Positions 36,100 to 45,699 of a DNA stretch of 64,000 nt are shown here, one piece after another. Numbering within the stretch: the stretch's first letter is position 1; every line of letters begins with the position of its first letter. The notes under the pieces are model-generated. The model made no database searches. It worked only from the letters and a program-made list of their open reading frames with translations, and had not been told where the DNA came from. This DNA is from JAGQPD01 sp020426865 (lineage in GTDB: Bacteria; Planctomycetota; Planctomycetia; Pirellulales; Pirellulaceae), in the NCBI GenBank assembly GCA_041399065.1, contig JAWKTN010000007.1:372001-436000 (forward strand). Reading direction: 5' to 3'. The translations under genes were made by a program, and so were the position numbers.

Positions 36100-36975
36100 T
36101 CAGTCGATGATCTTGTTTAGTGGATATTCCACGATACCGCGAGCACCAGCGGCCTTTAATCTTGGAATGACATGGCGAATAACCCGCTCCTCAACGATCG
36201 TGATGACATCCACCCAGTTCTCATCGGCAAGGCTGGAGACGGTCGGGTTTTGCAGGGCCGGCAGCAGAGCCAGAATGTCCGGCAGCTTTTCGCGCGGGAC
36301 GTTCATCATCAAGCCCGCTCGCCCTTCAGCGGCGATCGCGCCGTTGAGCATTAGGGCGAGGTCATCAATCTTTTGTCGCTTCCAGGGATCTCGGTAGGCC
36401 TGTTTGTTCGCAATGAGCCGTGGTGTGCTCTGTAGCAACTCGTCCACAACACGCAGGTTGTTGGCTCGCAGGGAACTTCCCGTTTCCGTCACCTCCACAA
36501 TGGCATCGGCCAGTCGGGGTGGTTTCACTTCTGTCGCTCCCCAGCTGAATTCCACTTTCGCTTGCACTCCGTGTTTTCTGAGATAGCTTTGCGTCAGCCC
36601 AACGGCCTCGGTGGCGATGGTCTTGCCTTCAAGATCCTTGACCGATTGGACCGGCGAATTCTCGGGGACACAGAGCACCCAGCGCACCGGTCGGCGGCTG
36701 ACTTTCGAAAACACCAGCTCGGTCACTTCATGGACGTCGGCGCCCGTTTCCACAATCCAGTCGAGTCCCGTTAGCCCGACATCGAGAATGCCGTTTTCGA
36801 CATAGCGTGCCATCTCTTGGGCGCGAATCAGTAGGCACTCGATTTCGTCATCGTCGATCGCCGGTACATAACTGCGTGACCGGAAGGTAATCCGATATCC
36901 AGCTCGTTGGAAGAGTTCGGAGGTGGCGTCTTGGAGACTTCCAGCTGGAATGCCGAGTTGCAGGACGTTGGACAT
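36100..36975 (-). CDS. hisG: ATP phosphoribosyltransferase, long form
   Basis: Catalyses the first step of histidine synthesis. 291 residues, the length of the long HisG form with a C-terminal regulatory ACT-like domain. Seen: LQLGIPAGSLQ, Arg-rich SRSYVPAIDDDEIE, GLTGLDWIVE, PRLADAIVEVTETGSSLRANNL, and a C-terminal region about 210-291 (LMMNVPREKLPDILALLP) that would bind histidine for feedback inhibition. It follows hisI by 5 bases on the same strand, forming a two-gene operon. The long form does not need HisZ. Confidence 0.96.
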   Translation of the reverse strand: MSNVLQLGIPAGSLQDATSELFQRAGYRITFRSRSYVPAIDDDEIECLLIRAQEMARYVENGILDVGLTGLDWIVETGADVHEVTELVFSKVSRRPVRWVLCVPENSPVQSVKDLEGKTIATEAVGLTQSYLRKHGVQAKVEFSWGATEVKPPRLADAIVEVTETGSSLRANNLRVVDELLQSTPRLIANKQAYRDPWKRQKIDDLALMLNGAIAAEGRAGLMMNVPREKLPDILALLPALQNPTVSSLADENWVDVITIVEERVIRHVIPRLKAAGARGIVEYPLNKIID

Positions 36976-36980
36976 GGGAG

Positions 36981-37373
36981 TTACTTCTTATACACGGTTG
37001 CCGGGTCGAAGATACGGTCACCGACCGTAACGAGGCCATCGGTAGTCACCTGGCGAAAGAAACAGCTCTTGTAACCTTCGTGGCAGGCAGCTCCGCCACC
37101 CTGGATGACCTTCAGCAGGATGGTGTCGGCATCACAATCGACGAAGATCTCCTGAACGTGCTGCACGTTGCCACTCTCTTCACCCTTGTGCCAGAGTTTG
37201 TTACGGCTCCGGCTGAAATAGACGGCGTGGCCGGTCTCGAGCGTCTTGGCGTAGCTTTCGACGTTCATGTAGGCCAGCATCAGCACATCACCTGATTCGG
37301 CATCTTGCGCGATCGCCGGCAACATGCCGCCCCCTTTGGCGAAATCCGGTCCCGGGTTGGACAATTCACTCAC
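36981..37373 (-). CDS. hisI: phosphoribosyl-AMP cyclohydrolase
   Basis: Third step of histidine synthesis. The frame is open to GTG 37388, but GGAGGT at 37387-37382 sits 7 nt before an in-frame GTG at 37373, so that start is preferred (130 residues). Zinc and magnesium ligands are visible: DCDADTILLKV and CHEGYKSCFF; also GHAVYFSRSRNKLWHKGEESGN. HisE is not fused, so the pyrophosphohydrolase step is encoded elsewhere. First gene of the hisI-hisG pair. Confidence 0.95.
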   Translation of the reverse strand: MSELSNPGPDFAKGGGMLPAIAQDAESGDVLMLAYMNVESYAKTLETGHAVYFSRSRNKLWHKGEESGNVQHVQEIFVDCDADTILLKVIQGGGAACHEGYKSCFFRQVTTDGLVTVGDRIFDPATVYKK

Positions 37374-37452
37374 AATCGTGACCTCCACGTGAACAATTCA
37401 GCAAAATGACAAACCGACTATTCTTGCAAAAGGCATCGGATTGTAATAGAGG

Positions 37453-37563
37453 GGAATCGGAATCGAATCGCTCGACTTCCGACTGCAAAAGTCCGTAGCT
37501 CGTGATGACCAGATCGCCCTTCTGGATTTCATGAAAGAACCGGTCACGGTCACCTTCTCGAAA
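37453..37563 (-). pseudogene. fragment of a SNF2-type helicase
   Basis: About 37 codons (FREGDRDRFFHEIQKG, DLVITSYGLLQSEVERF) match the segment between motifs I and II of SNF2-family ATPases. No other part of the gene is visible in 37389-37676, so it is a relic. Confidence 0.45.
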
Positions 37564-37676
37564 CAGCTTAGGCGTGAAGGCAGGATGATGAGGGGCAGGA
37601 CGATAAGATTGTCGGTTCCCACCTTCGCCTCCCGCTAGGCACACTGCCGAGGGAACCTGACACCAAAATAACGCGC

Positions 37677-38762
37677 CTAATCTTTCATAAGTTCCACCAT
37701 GGCCTTCCCCATGGCCTCACCGACGTTCATGTACGTCTCAGCGTTACCGTTGTAGTGACCGTTGGAGGCGCCGCCTTTGGAAAGTGGATGCGTGTAAACG
37801 GTGGCAACGTCACCTTGGAATTCAGGATGCTTGCTCGGGTCGCTGACCGACAACTGCGCTTCGATAATGTCTTTCTCGGTACCCGACGCATTGTCTTTGT
37901 CGGTCTGACCGAGCGTGGCGCAGACGAACTTCGCCTCTGGTGCATTGAATTCCTGGCGCAATTGTTTGATCAAATTGACGAGATTCTGCTCATATTTTTG
38001 CGAATGGCCAGCGTTGTAACGGTCCTTGTCGCCTTGCCACCAGAAAAAGCCGGCGACCTGATATTCGGTTGCCTCTGGATAATAGGTGCCAAGATTGCTC
38101 AGTGCTTCCTTCGCCCGAGCAATATCGCCGTCGTACTGAAGACCGGCCTGCCAACCGATCGGTTCTGGTTCGGTCCCTTTCTCCCAACGCAACGGACTCT
38201 CTCCGTAACCGGCGTAGACATAGGTCTTGCCGTCCTTCGGATCGGTGAATTCATAAGACGGCGATCCCGGCGGAAGCAGATCCCAGCCCAACGAACGATT
38301 GCCGATCGCACTCTTAAGGATCAATACCGGCCCGTCATGAAAGTGGCCCATCTGGTGACCAATCCCAATCTCAACGCCGATTTTACCCCCCGCGACCTGC
38401 AGCCAATCGTTCTTCCGGACCGACGTCTTCCCCGGACCACCGCTCCCCATCACGGCCACATTCCGGACATCCAAACGCACGGTCCAATTGCCCGCGTCGT
38501 CGATCAGATAGGGATAGAGGCCACCACCTTTCACGGCGTGCTCGAGTGTCCCATCCTTGTCGCCAGCAACTTTTCCCATCTCGAGCATATTGGACTGCCC
38601 CATCAGAATATAGACCGTCACCGGTTTGCTCATGTCAGCCGGTTTGCCGTCGGGGTCGGGCAACTGGCCAGACACTTCTGCCAGTAATGCAGGCTGGGCA
38701 ATGGCCAACAGAGCTGCGAACCACAGGGGTAGGGCTAGTATCGTGGGCGGACATTTCGGCAT
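37677..38762 (-). CDS. exported sialate O-acetylesterase-like enzyme (SASA/CE6 type)
   Basis: 361 residues from ATG 38762 with a signal peptide (ILALPLWFAALLAIAQPALLA). The frame is open 300 bases further upstream but that part crosses the 23-bp palindrome and is not believed. SGNH-type features: nucleophile Ser57 in VYILMGQSNMLEMG, GHFHDGPVLILKSAIGNRSL, and GFFWWQGDKDR for the oxyanion site. The end (GHYNGNAETYMNVG) probably carries the catalytic His. It removes acetyl groups from glycans. Together with the pectinesterase fusion it suggests use of acetylated polysaccharide. Confidence 0.87.
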   Translation of the reverse strand: MPKCPPTILALPLWFAALLAIAQPALLAEVSGQLPDPDGKPADMSKPVTVYILMGQSNMLEMGKVAGDKDGTLEHAVKGGGLYPYLIDDAGNWTVRLDVRNVAVMGSGGPGKTSVRKNDWLQVAGGKIGVEIGIGHQMGHFHDGPVLILKSAIGNRSLGWDLLPPGSPSYEFTDPKDGKTYVYAGYGESPLRWEKGTEPEPIGWQAGLQYDGDIARAKEALSNLGTYYPEATEYQVAGFFWWQGDKDRYNAGHSQKYEQNLVNLIKQLRQEFNAPEAKFVCATLGQTDKDNASGTEKDIIEAQLSVSDPSKHPEFQGDVATVYTHPLSKGGASNGHYNGNAETYMNVGEAMGKAMVELMKD

Positions 38763-39325
38763 GAATCGGCTCCCGTGTGGTCGGAGGTTGGTGGATGAAT
38801 TCGTCCTGGTTCCCGCCGCGCGCACGTTACATACTCCAGGACAATTTTGTCTTTTACCGTTGTGCACCACCCTCCAGCGACTGTCAATACTCAACAACTG
38901 AGCACCCAGAATCAGGTGACTCGGCCGAGCGACGCCAATACCTCGAGGTTCGAGGTATTCGGCATATCGGCAACTCGACACGTTTCCGTCGGCCGGCCGA
39001 TGCACGTTTTCAATCTCGATATCTTGCTGCAATGTCAACGCGACGATGGGCCGATCCGCCACTCTTGCTGTTTACGATCCACCGCATCGTCAATTCTTTG
39101 GGGGGCGAATTCCCGGACGCGCGAGCTCGGCGCTCTCTTCGGCCCTGCGTTAAACGATCATGCGCCCTACTGTGACTTGCTTCGTCCGTGGGTTGAGTGC
39201 GATCGTGTGTTGCGTGCGATCGTGGAGAATTAGGCAACGTTAGGTGTTGGCTCGGCGGAAACCGGACCATCGATTACGTCACGCTACTATGCTACGATGA
39301 GGACTACTGCCACGATCAAGGCAAA
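38763..39325. other. intergenic, contains a palindrome copy but no gene
   Basis: About 560 bases between the acetylesterase start and the second nucleotidyltransferase cassette. Apart from the 23-bp palindrome at 38937 nothing convincing was seen. Confidence 0.5.
38937..38959. repeat. 23-bp dispersed palindrome, copy 4
   Basis: AATACCT and AGGTATT around CGAGGTTCG; in this copy the inner bases extend the palindrome (AATACCTCGA...TCGAGGTATT). Confidence 0.75.
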
Positions 39326-39565
39326 ATGTCACACGATCCCCACCTGTCCCTTCCGCACGATTCAACCGAAATCCCCGCCGATTGGCTGGCGGAATTCGAA
39401 GCGGCCGCGCGACGGCCGTTGTCGCAGCGATTTCGGTACTCGTTCATCAAGACCTACAAACCGGTTCTCGACGACGAACCCTTCCGTTCGTTCGACACGA
39501 CGGCCGATTACCGTCAGTGGTGTGAGGAGAATCTCCCCGATTGGTTGGGTTATGGGCGCGTTTGA
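39326..39565 (+). CDS. small protein, copy 2 of the nucleotidyltransferase cassette
   Basis: 79 residues from ATG 39326, nearly identical after residue 15 to the protein at 35169 (EIPADWLAEFEAAARRPLSQ, FRYSFIKTYKPVLDDEP), differing mainly in its N-terminus and a few positions (for example FDTTADYRQ for FENMAEYRR). It is full length, although its partner gene is truncated, so it may act as an orphan antitoxin-like copy. Confidence 0.65.
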   Translation: MSHDPHLSLPHDSTEIPADWLAEFEAAARRPLSQRFRYSFIKTYKPVLDDEPFRSFDTTADYRQWCEENLPDWLGYGRV

Positions 39566-39785
39566 ATATCATCAAGCGGAAGAAATTCGGGACGCATTTG
39601 CGGCGCATCGCGTCGAGCACCTGTTTCTAGGCAAGTCCGGCGCGATCCGTTGTAATAGCCTACTCAACTGGTTCCCGCCTCAATTCAGGATGTCGCTTCC
39701 AAATATCCTTGAGGATTCCGCCGCGTTCTCGTGGGTCATAGCGTTCAAGTTGTTTCTCAATCAATGGCCACTTCTGCTCCAGTAA
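39552..39785 (+). pseudogene. truncated nucleotidyltransferase, copy 2
   Basis: Starts at ATG 39552 overlapping the upstream gene as in copy 1, and matches copy 1 through KSGAI. Homology stops at about 39648, before the acidic motif, where the sequence passes into the 3' end of the kinase gene on the other strand (stop at 39660). The catalytic part is missing, so it cannot be active. Confidence 0.75.
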
Positions 39786-42700
39786 CTCGGGACGTTGGCT
39801 GATGATGTCAATGCAGTGCGTCAGCAACGACCAATCATGATCGATTTTGAGCTCGGGCAATTCATCGATCGTGAACTCCGTATCCCGTAACCAAGCGTCA
39901 AGGAAGTACTCGCCAAATGGAATTATATCAGGCCTCGAATACTGCAATCGAAGTAGACTGACTAGATCCAAAGTACGCACCGAGTCTTCGTTGATAATTC
40001 GGGCAATCACTCGACTGACTCGTGAGTCGAGGTCCTGTACCTCTGCTTCATTCGTGCCCAGCAACCATAGGGCCACTCGCTGATGTGCCAGATCACCCTC
40101 GTCAAGCCACTGATTCGCCAAGTCCAAACAGACTTGATGCGTCAAAAGGGCCCGACAGAGTCGCACCATGGATTTTTCGTCGCTTGAGTCAGCAAGCCAC
40201 TTCAATAGCGTGGCGCGAAATGTCGCATGCCGATGGACCAGGTCTAGCACTTCTTTGTCGGGCGATGCCCGCCATTCATCCTGAGGTTTCGAAAAAAGCC
40301 ACAAAAGGTGAGGATAGTGGTGAGTTACTGCGAATTCTGTCGCCAACAGCTGGAACGTCGGAGCCCGTACATCGCTAAGTCGTGCGGCATCTATCCGTCT
40401 ACGTCCGTCAAGTAATACGTCATAAGGATACCATTCGATTACCTTGGACAAGCCCCAAAAGTCCAGACTAGGTGACACCAACACGCCATCTGTTCCGACC
40501 TTGAAAGTTTCTGGCACGTCGCCGGACAACAGGAGTATGGCTCCGGCGACCGCCATCGGTGAGTCCGCCCCTTGATCTGGTGGCATGTCTCTGACGTCAC
40601 ATTGGGCGCGATACTTCATCAACTGCTCCCACCTGCGGGCAAGCAGACTCACCGCACGCTGGTTCGTGTCCCCAGTGAGGTCGCATTCTGCAATGATTTC
40701 CACCAACGCTTTTGTCTGTCTCGACACTACCTCGAATCGTTCATCATCTTTCCCATTCAAATCACGTTCGTACGAGGCCAACAAGAAATCGACCATGTGA
40801 TTGACATTCGCCTGACTTTGCGCGTCCAGCTCATCCCAGTTCACGGCCTGAAACGGGCCAACTTTTGCGGCCGTAAATACCGATGCAGCGTCCGATCCCT
40901 GTGGGTGATACTTAAGGAGCGGATTCTGAAAATCCCATGTCATCGCCGTTCGTTCGATTACACGGGCGACCCACTCGAGCTGTTTTTCGATAGCAACAGG
41001 CAACGACCTTTCGTCGGTTGCGTACAAGGCAGCGTATCCGGTTCGCCAGCTTTCATCGTCAAGCTCCAGCGTCGTTAGATGCTTGGCTGCCGCCGCGTCG
41101 TCTGATTCCACAACGGCACGTGCCAGTACGTACAGAGCGCGGTCACGCACGATGTCCTGCGCTACTGGCTGCCTGAGCGCCGCCATAAGCTGCGGCCACT
41201 CTCCCTTGCGCAAATCCTTTCGCAAGCTGACGCACGTTGCCAACGCCAAACGACGTCGATCGACATTGTCACCGGTTAGCAGCGCACACAACCGAGGTTC
41301 AACGACGTTGCGATCCAGCTCGGCCAACCGGCGGGTCGTGCTATCACCGTAGTCGTTTTCCGGATATTCCATGATTGAGACACAACTTCGCTCTGGCCCA
41401 TACGAATGTCGCTGCCAATACGCCAATTCACGCTCCAGTAGCGCGTCGGTCTCAACATCTGGCCGCTGAAACCTCGCCAAGATCCGGACGCCTTCCATTG
41501 CCTTGTCACGCTCGTCGCGATTCTGTTCATAGCGCATCAGCGCTAGCCAGTCGGAAAACGTGCGGCCCTCATAGACCGGTTCCGTGGGAACGGGGCGACT
41601 GAGTGATTTCAGGGTCTTGATTTGTGACTCGAGCGACGCAATGAGAGAACGATTGCGTTGAGGATCGAGCTTGGCTTCGGCCAATTTTCCTTCGGTCTCC
41701 AACAGTTGCTGCCGCGATTGCAGCATCGCAGCCGATTCCGGATTGTCCGCACGAGCGTTAGCCTGCTGCCCGTGGTTTGTCAATTTGCGAATCCTCGCAA
41801 TCGCAACCGCGTTCTTCGTTACCGTAATTTCTTGAGGCGAAATCGCGACGGCATCGGATGGAGCATCGAGCTGAACGCGATATCGCCCTGCGCGAACGGT
41901 CGTTGATGACGTGCCTTGCTCAACGGCAATCGTGTCGACGCGGTTCTGACTGTCGACCAGATCAACCTTCACACTGTCGATCTCCGATTCAATCTGGATT
42001 TCACCTTCCGGCGACTTGATCGTGACGATAACTGCACATAACAGCAGGCCCAACAGTCCCACCGCAGTGACGACTCGCCAATCCCACCGCGATCCACTTT
42101 CGGGCGGGTTGGCCTGGACCTGTTGATCGCCATCGCCAATCGGTTCTGAGTGGGCAATCCCGTCCGACTGCGCCGTACCGCGAATCTCTTTAAGACTTTT
42201 GCGAATCGCCACACAACTGTCGTGGCTGTCGGCATCTCCGTTGGCGACCTTCTTCTCCAAAGCGGACGATGCCAGTGCCCGCAGATCGGCATCCGCCGCA
42301 AACGGGCGAAGTCGCTCGGCAATGTTAATGCCGTTCTGAGGACGCCGCGCCGGGTCACGTTGTAGCATGTCGCGGAGTAAGTCCGTAAGTTCTCCCGGGA
42401 CTTGCTCGTCAACCGGTTCCAACGATGGCACGTCGCATGTCGCCAATCGATGGAGATAGGCCACGATCGGCATTTCCGCCGAACGACCGTGGGGCGGCAA
42501 TCCCGTAAGCAGCTTGAAGATCGTTGCTCCTAACGAGTAGATGTCGGCCCGCAAGTCCACCTCCGCGCCGCCGGCTTGTTCCGGTGCCATATAGTCGAGC
42601 GTTCCCAACAACTGCCCCATCGTCGTTTGTAGACTGATGTCACAAACGGCCGACTGCAAGCGGGCTAGTCCGAAATCGAGGATCTTCACACTTCCCTGTC

Positions 42701-43463
42701 GATCCAACATCACGTTGCTTGGCTTAATGTCGCGGTGTACTACCCCCTGGTCGTGCGCGTATGCCAGTCCCAGCGCCAGGTCGACGCCGATCGCACACGC
42801 ATCCGCCACGCGCAACGGCCCCTCCAGTCGTGACACACCGCTCAGGTCGATACCGTCAATCCGATCCATGACCAGGTACATTCGGTCGCCACAATGGCCC
42901 GCATCCGTGGCACGCACGATCGCAGGATGCGCGAGTGTTCCGACCGTTCGCATCTCACGAGCAAAACGCTCACGTGTAATCGCTTGGCCTTCGGTACCTG
43001 GCAATAACACCTTCAGCGCGACGTCGCGGCCGAGGTGCACATGTCGCGCTGCAAAGACGATGCTCATGCCACCTCGGCCCAATAGGCTCAGGATCCGGTA
43101 GTCGCCGATTTCACCTGCCGTCGCATCGGCGGATGTGTCGCCGATTTCAACGCTTCCCGAGATTTCGCCGTCAACAGCTCCGTCAGGGCGCGAAGCCATG
43201 GACTCGACCCAGGACGGCGAATTATCCGGTGATCCATTCGGCGCGCGGCGCATCTGCAACGTGCGGATGAGCGTATCGTCGCTCGCGTCGAGTTCCGCGA
43301 GGGTGTCTTCACAATTGTGGCACGTGGCAAGATGAGCTTCGAGTACTGAACTCTGTTCGTCGTCTAGGCGACCGCCGAGGTAATTTGCCAGCTCCTCGCG
43401 CGAATAGCACTGCGTTGTCACGATCGTTCTCCCCGGGGATGCTTGGCGATGTAGGGTCATCAT
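39660..43463 (-). CDS. large membrane Hanks-type kinase with N-terminal zinc-finger (anti-sigma-like) domain
   Basis: 1267 residues from the ATG at 43463. A GTG at 43421 with GGGGAGA six nt upstream is an equally good start. His44, Cys48 and Cys51 (LEAHLATCHNCEDTLAEL) form a zf-HC2 zinc finger as in anti-sigma factors. Kinase: GRGGMSIVFAAR, Lys151, HRDIKPSN (243-250), DFG (263-265), YMAPEQAGG. Membrane helix about 463-483. The outer 780 residues include a coiled stretch and a long helical region with no known family. It is divergent from an ECF sigma gene 109 bases away; the zinc finger may bind that sigma factor. Confidence 0.9.
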   Translation of the reverse strand: MMTLHRQASPGRTIVTTQCYSREELANYLGGRLDDEQSSVLEAHLATCHNCEDTLAELDASDDTLIRTLQMRRAPNGSPDNSPSWVESMASRPDGAVDGEISGSVEIGDTSADATAGEIGDYRILSLLGRGGMSIVFAARHVHLGRDVALKVLLPGTEGQAITRERFAREMRTVGTLAHPAIVRATDAGHCGDRMYLVMDRIDGIDLSGVSRLEGPLRVADACAIGVDLALGLAYAHDQGVVHRDIKPSNVMLDRQGSVKILDFGLARLQSAVCDISLQTTMGQLLGTLDYMAPEQAGGAEVDLRADIYSLGATIFKLLTGLPPHGRSAEMPIVAYLHRLATCDVPSLEPVDEQVPGELTDLLRDMLQRDPARRPQNGINIAERLRPFAADADLRALASSALEKKVANGDADSHDSCVAIRKSLKEIRGTAQSDGIAHSEPIGDGDQQVQANPPESGSRWDWRVVTAVGLLGLLLCAVIVTIKSPEGEIQIESEIDSVKVDLVDSQNRVDTIAVEQGTSSTTVRAGRYRVQLDAPSDAVAISPQEITVTKNAVAIARIRKLTNHGQQANARADNPESAAMLQSRQQLLETEGKLAEAKLDPQRNRSLIASLESQIKTLKSLSRPVPTEPVYEGRTFSDWLALMRYEQNRDERDKAMEGVRILARFQRPDVETDALLERELAYWQRHSYGPERSCVSIMEYPENDYGDSTTRRLAELDRNVVEPRLCALLTGDNVDRRRLALATCVSLRKDLRKGEWPQLMAALRQPVAQDIVRDRALYVLARAVVESDDAAAAKHLTTLELDDESWRTGYAALYATDERSLPVAIEKQLEWVARVIERTAMTWDFQNPLLKYHPQGSDAASVFTAAKVGPFQAVNWDELDAQSQANVNHMVDFLLASYERDLNGKDDERFEVVSRQTKALVEIIAECDLTGDTNQRAVSLLARRWEQLMKYRAQCDVRDMPPDQGADSPMAVAGAILLLSGDVPETFKVGTDGVLVSPSLDFWGLSKVIEWYPYDVLLDGRRRIDAARLSDVRAPTFQLLATEFAVTHHYPHLLWLFSKPQDEWRASPDKEVLDLVHRHATFRATLLKWLADSSDEKSMVRLCRALLTHQVCLDLANQWLDEGDLAHQRVALWLLGTNEAEVQDLDSRVSRVIARIINEDSVRTLDLVSLLRLQYSRPDIIPFGEYFLDAWLRDTEFTIDELPELKIDHDWSLLTHCIDIISQRPELLEQKWPLIEKQLERYDPRERGGILKDIWKRHPELRREPVE

Positions 43464-43572
43464 AGTATATTCTCGTGGTTGTTCGGGATCGTCGCTGCTA
43501 TAAAGGACGGTATTCGCACAAAGTCTGTTGGGCGGGCGACCTCGTCAGACCGTCATCTATAGGGAACAACGT

Positions 43573-44178
43573 ATGGCGCGTGACACGATCATTGAGCCGG
43601 CCTCGGAAGGGTCGAGTGGGTTGAGCCTCGCCGAACGCCTGCGCAGTGGCGCGCCTGACGCATGGCGAGATCTGGTCGAGCTCTACGGTCCGCTGTTGGA
43701 CCGTTGGTGTCGCATCGCGAGTATCCCGTCCGATGCGACACCGGATATTGCCCAAGAGGTTTTTCTGGCGGCATTCCGTGGGCTGGACCGCTTCGACAGC
43801 CAGCGCGCGGGGGCGACATTTCGCGGGTGGTTATGGATGGTGACTCGCCGCCGGATCGTCGAGTACTATCGTCGGCGGCATGGCCGCCCGTTGGCAACCG
43901 GCGGGTCGACGGCCAACATCCAGCTGCAGGCGTTTGCCGACCCGATTCCGCTGTATGATCCTACCGAGCCGGACCATGCCGCGGCCCTGTTACATCGGGC
44001 GCTGGAACAAATCCGTCCCGAATACTCGGAAGTAACCTGGGAGATGTTCTGGCGTGCGACGGTATTGGATCACCCGACGGACATCATCGCCCGCGACAAC
44101 GGCGTCACGCCCGCAGCGATTCGTCAAACCAAAAGCCGAGTTCTGCGCCGACTTCGTCGGCAGCTTGGTGACGCGTAG
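43573..44178 (+). CDS. ECF-family sigma factor, divergent from zinc-finger kinase
   Basis: 201 residues from ATG 43573 with AGGGAA upstream. Region 2: RSGAPDAWRDLVELYGPLLD, DIAQEVFLAAFRGLDRF and FRGWLWMVTRRRIVEYYRR. Region 4: EVTWEMFWRATVLDHPTDIIARDNGVTPAAIRQTKSRVLRRL. The 109-base gap shared with the kinase gene probably holds both promoters, and the pair could be autoregulated. The kinase's zinc finger makes sequestration or phosphorylation of this sigma factor a reasonable guess. Confidence 0.92.
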   Translation: MARDTIIEPASEGSSGLSLAERLRSGAPDAWRDLVELYGPLLDRWCRIASIPSDATPDIAQEVFLAAFRGLDRFDSQRAGATFRGWLWMVTRRRIVEYYRRRHGRPLATGGSTANIQLQAFADPIPLYDPTEPDHAAALLHRALEQIRPEYSEVTWEMFWRATVLDHPTDIIARDNGVTPAAIRQTKSRVLRRLRRQLGDA

Positions 44179-44302
44179 CAACAGACTTGTGTAGAATACG
44201 CTGAGTTCGGTGAAATGCGATTCGACAACATGGTACTTTCATGGGCATCGTCGCGTTTCTGTGCAAGATCCGTTCATTTCAAGACGTGAGCCGGAGGACG
44301 AA

Positions 44303-45676
44303 ATGCAAACGACAGCACCCATGGCTGCAGTATTGGTAATGGCGATCGCCAGCGGCAGTCTGGCGGCCGACTGGCCTCAGTTCTTGGGACCAGCGCGGAA
44401 CTCGACCTCGCCCGAGACAGGCCTGCTACGTTCGTGGCCCGATGATGGGCCCGCGGTGCTGTGGACGGTCAAGGTTGGCAAAGGTTTTGGCGGGCCAGTT
44501 GTTCAGGACGGCAAAGTGTATTTGCTCGACCGCGACGACGAAGTTGGCGACAACCTGCGTTGCTTTGACCTCGCCGATGGTAAAGAACTGTGGTCGTACG
44601 CCTACGACGCTCCCGGTTCCGTGATGTTTCCTGGTTCCCGCGGTGTCCCCACCGTCGACGGAGATCGCGTTTACACGTGCGGGCACAACGGTGATTTGCA
44701 TTGCATCGATGTCACGACCCACAAGCCGATTTGGAAGGCAAACGTCTGGACCGACTTTGGGGGGAAACCGCCCACATCGGGCGGCGGCTTTCGCCGCGGT
44801 CCCACGGAACCCGGTACGTTTCCCGTGTGGGCCGTCACACAGAATCCCTTGGTATACGGCGACTTGTTGATCGTTGCCTCCCAGGCACCTGAGGCGGGTG
44901 TGGTGGCCTATGACAAGCTCACGGGGGACGTTAAATGGAAAACGCCGTCGCTCGGTTACGTCGGTTACGTGAGCCCGAGCGTCGTGAAGATCGACGGGAA
45001 CGAACATCTAGTGATGGTAACGCCGTCAACGAATCCATTCCGATCGGCCCCGGGCGAACACAATCTGGGCAAGTTCGTGGGTATCGAGCCGCTTACCGGA
45101 AAAATCCTGTGGCAATACGAAGGATGGCACTGCCATATATCCGTTTCACCAGCGATCGATGCAGGCGAGAATCGGGTGCTCGTCGTGGGCGGATACGAAC
45201 TTGGCGCGACGATGATTGAGGTTAGCAGGCAGGACGACGGAAGCTACGTTGCCAAGGAACGGTTTACGACGGAGGAGTTTGGCGATCAGACGAAGCCACC
45301 GATTCTGCACAACGGCTATTTCTACGCACAGTATGGTACGAACACTCGTCGTGACGGCTTGTGCTGCATGAATATGGATGGCGAAATCATGTGGAAGACC
45401 AAACGCGACCCAAGCTTCAATAAGGGAAGTATGATTCTGGTCGATGGCCTGATCATCGCAACCGATGGCGAAAAGTCGCTTTATCTGATAGAGCCGGACC
45501 CGCAAGAATACAAGCAACTGGCATCGGTCGAGTTGCTCGGTGAGGGCGGCGGCGACGGAGGATTTGGTGGACGCATCGGTGGCAGATCGCAAAACTGGGC
45601 ACCCCTTGCGATTTCCGACGGCAAACTACTCATTCGTGACCAGGCCGAAATGAAATGCGTCCAGGTAACGAAGTAA
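44303..45676 (+). CDS. exported PQQ-type beta-propeller protein
   Basis: 457 residues. Start ATG 44303 is fixed by GGAGG at 44292-44296; the longer open frame upstream is rejected. Signal peptide APMAAVLVMAIASGSLAADWP. Propeller blades with the PQQ-type motif: GKVYLLDRDD...LRCFDLADGKELWSY, GDLHCIDVTTHKPIWK, AGVVAYDKLTGDVKWK, GKFVGIEPLTGKILWQYEG. It starts with the planctomycete pattern DWPQFLGPARNSTSPE. No PQQ-binding Trp-docking or haem domain is seen, so it is probably a binding or scaffold propeller, not a dehydrogenase. Followed 23 bases later by a paralogue. Confidence 0.88.
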   Translation: MQTTAPMAAVLVMAIASGSLAADWPQFLGPARNSTSPETGLLRSWPDDGPAVLWTVKVGKGFGGPVVQDGKVYLLDRDDEVGDNLRCFDLADGKELWSYAYDAPGSVMFPGSRGVPTVDGDRVYTCGHNGDLHCIDVTTHKPIWKANVWTDFGGKPPTSGGGFRRGPTEPGTFPVWAVTQNPLVYGDLLIVASQAPEAGVVAYDKLTGDVKWKTPSLGYVGYVSPSVVKIDGNEHLVMVTPSTNPFRSAPGEHNLGKFVGIEPLTGKILWQYEGWHCHISVSPAIDAGENRVLVVGGYELGATMIEVSRQDDGSYVAKERFTTEEFGDQTKPPILHNGYFYAQYGTNTRRDGLCCMNMDGEIMWKTKRDPSFNKGSMILVDGLIIATDGEKSLYLIEPDPQEYKQLASVELLGEGGGDGGFGGRIGGRSQNWAPLAISDGKLLIRDQAEMKCVQVTK

Positions 45677-45699
45677 TCCCGGCGATTGGACTCGGTTGA

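Noticed and set aside
38763..39062. N-terminal 100-residue extension of the acetylesterase
   Set aside because: It crosses the palindrome, precedes an excellent signal peptide and has no start signal.
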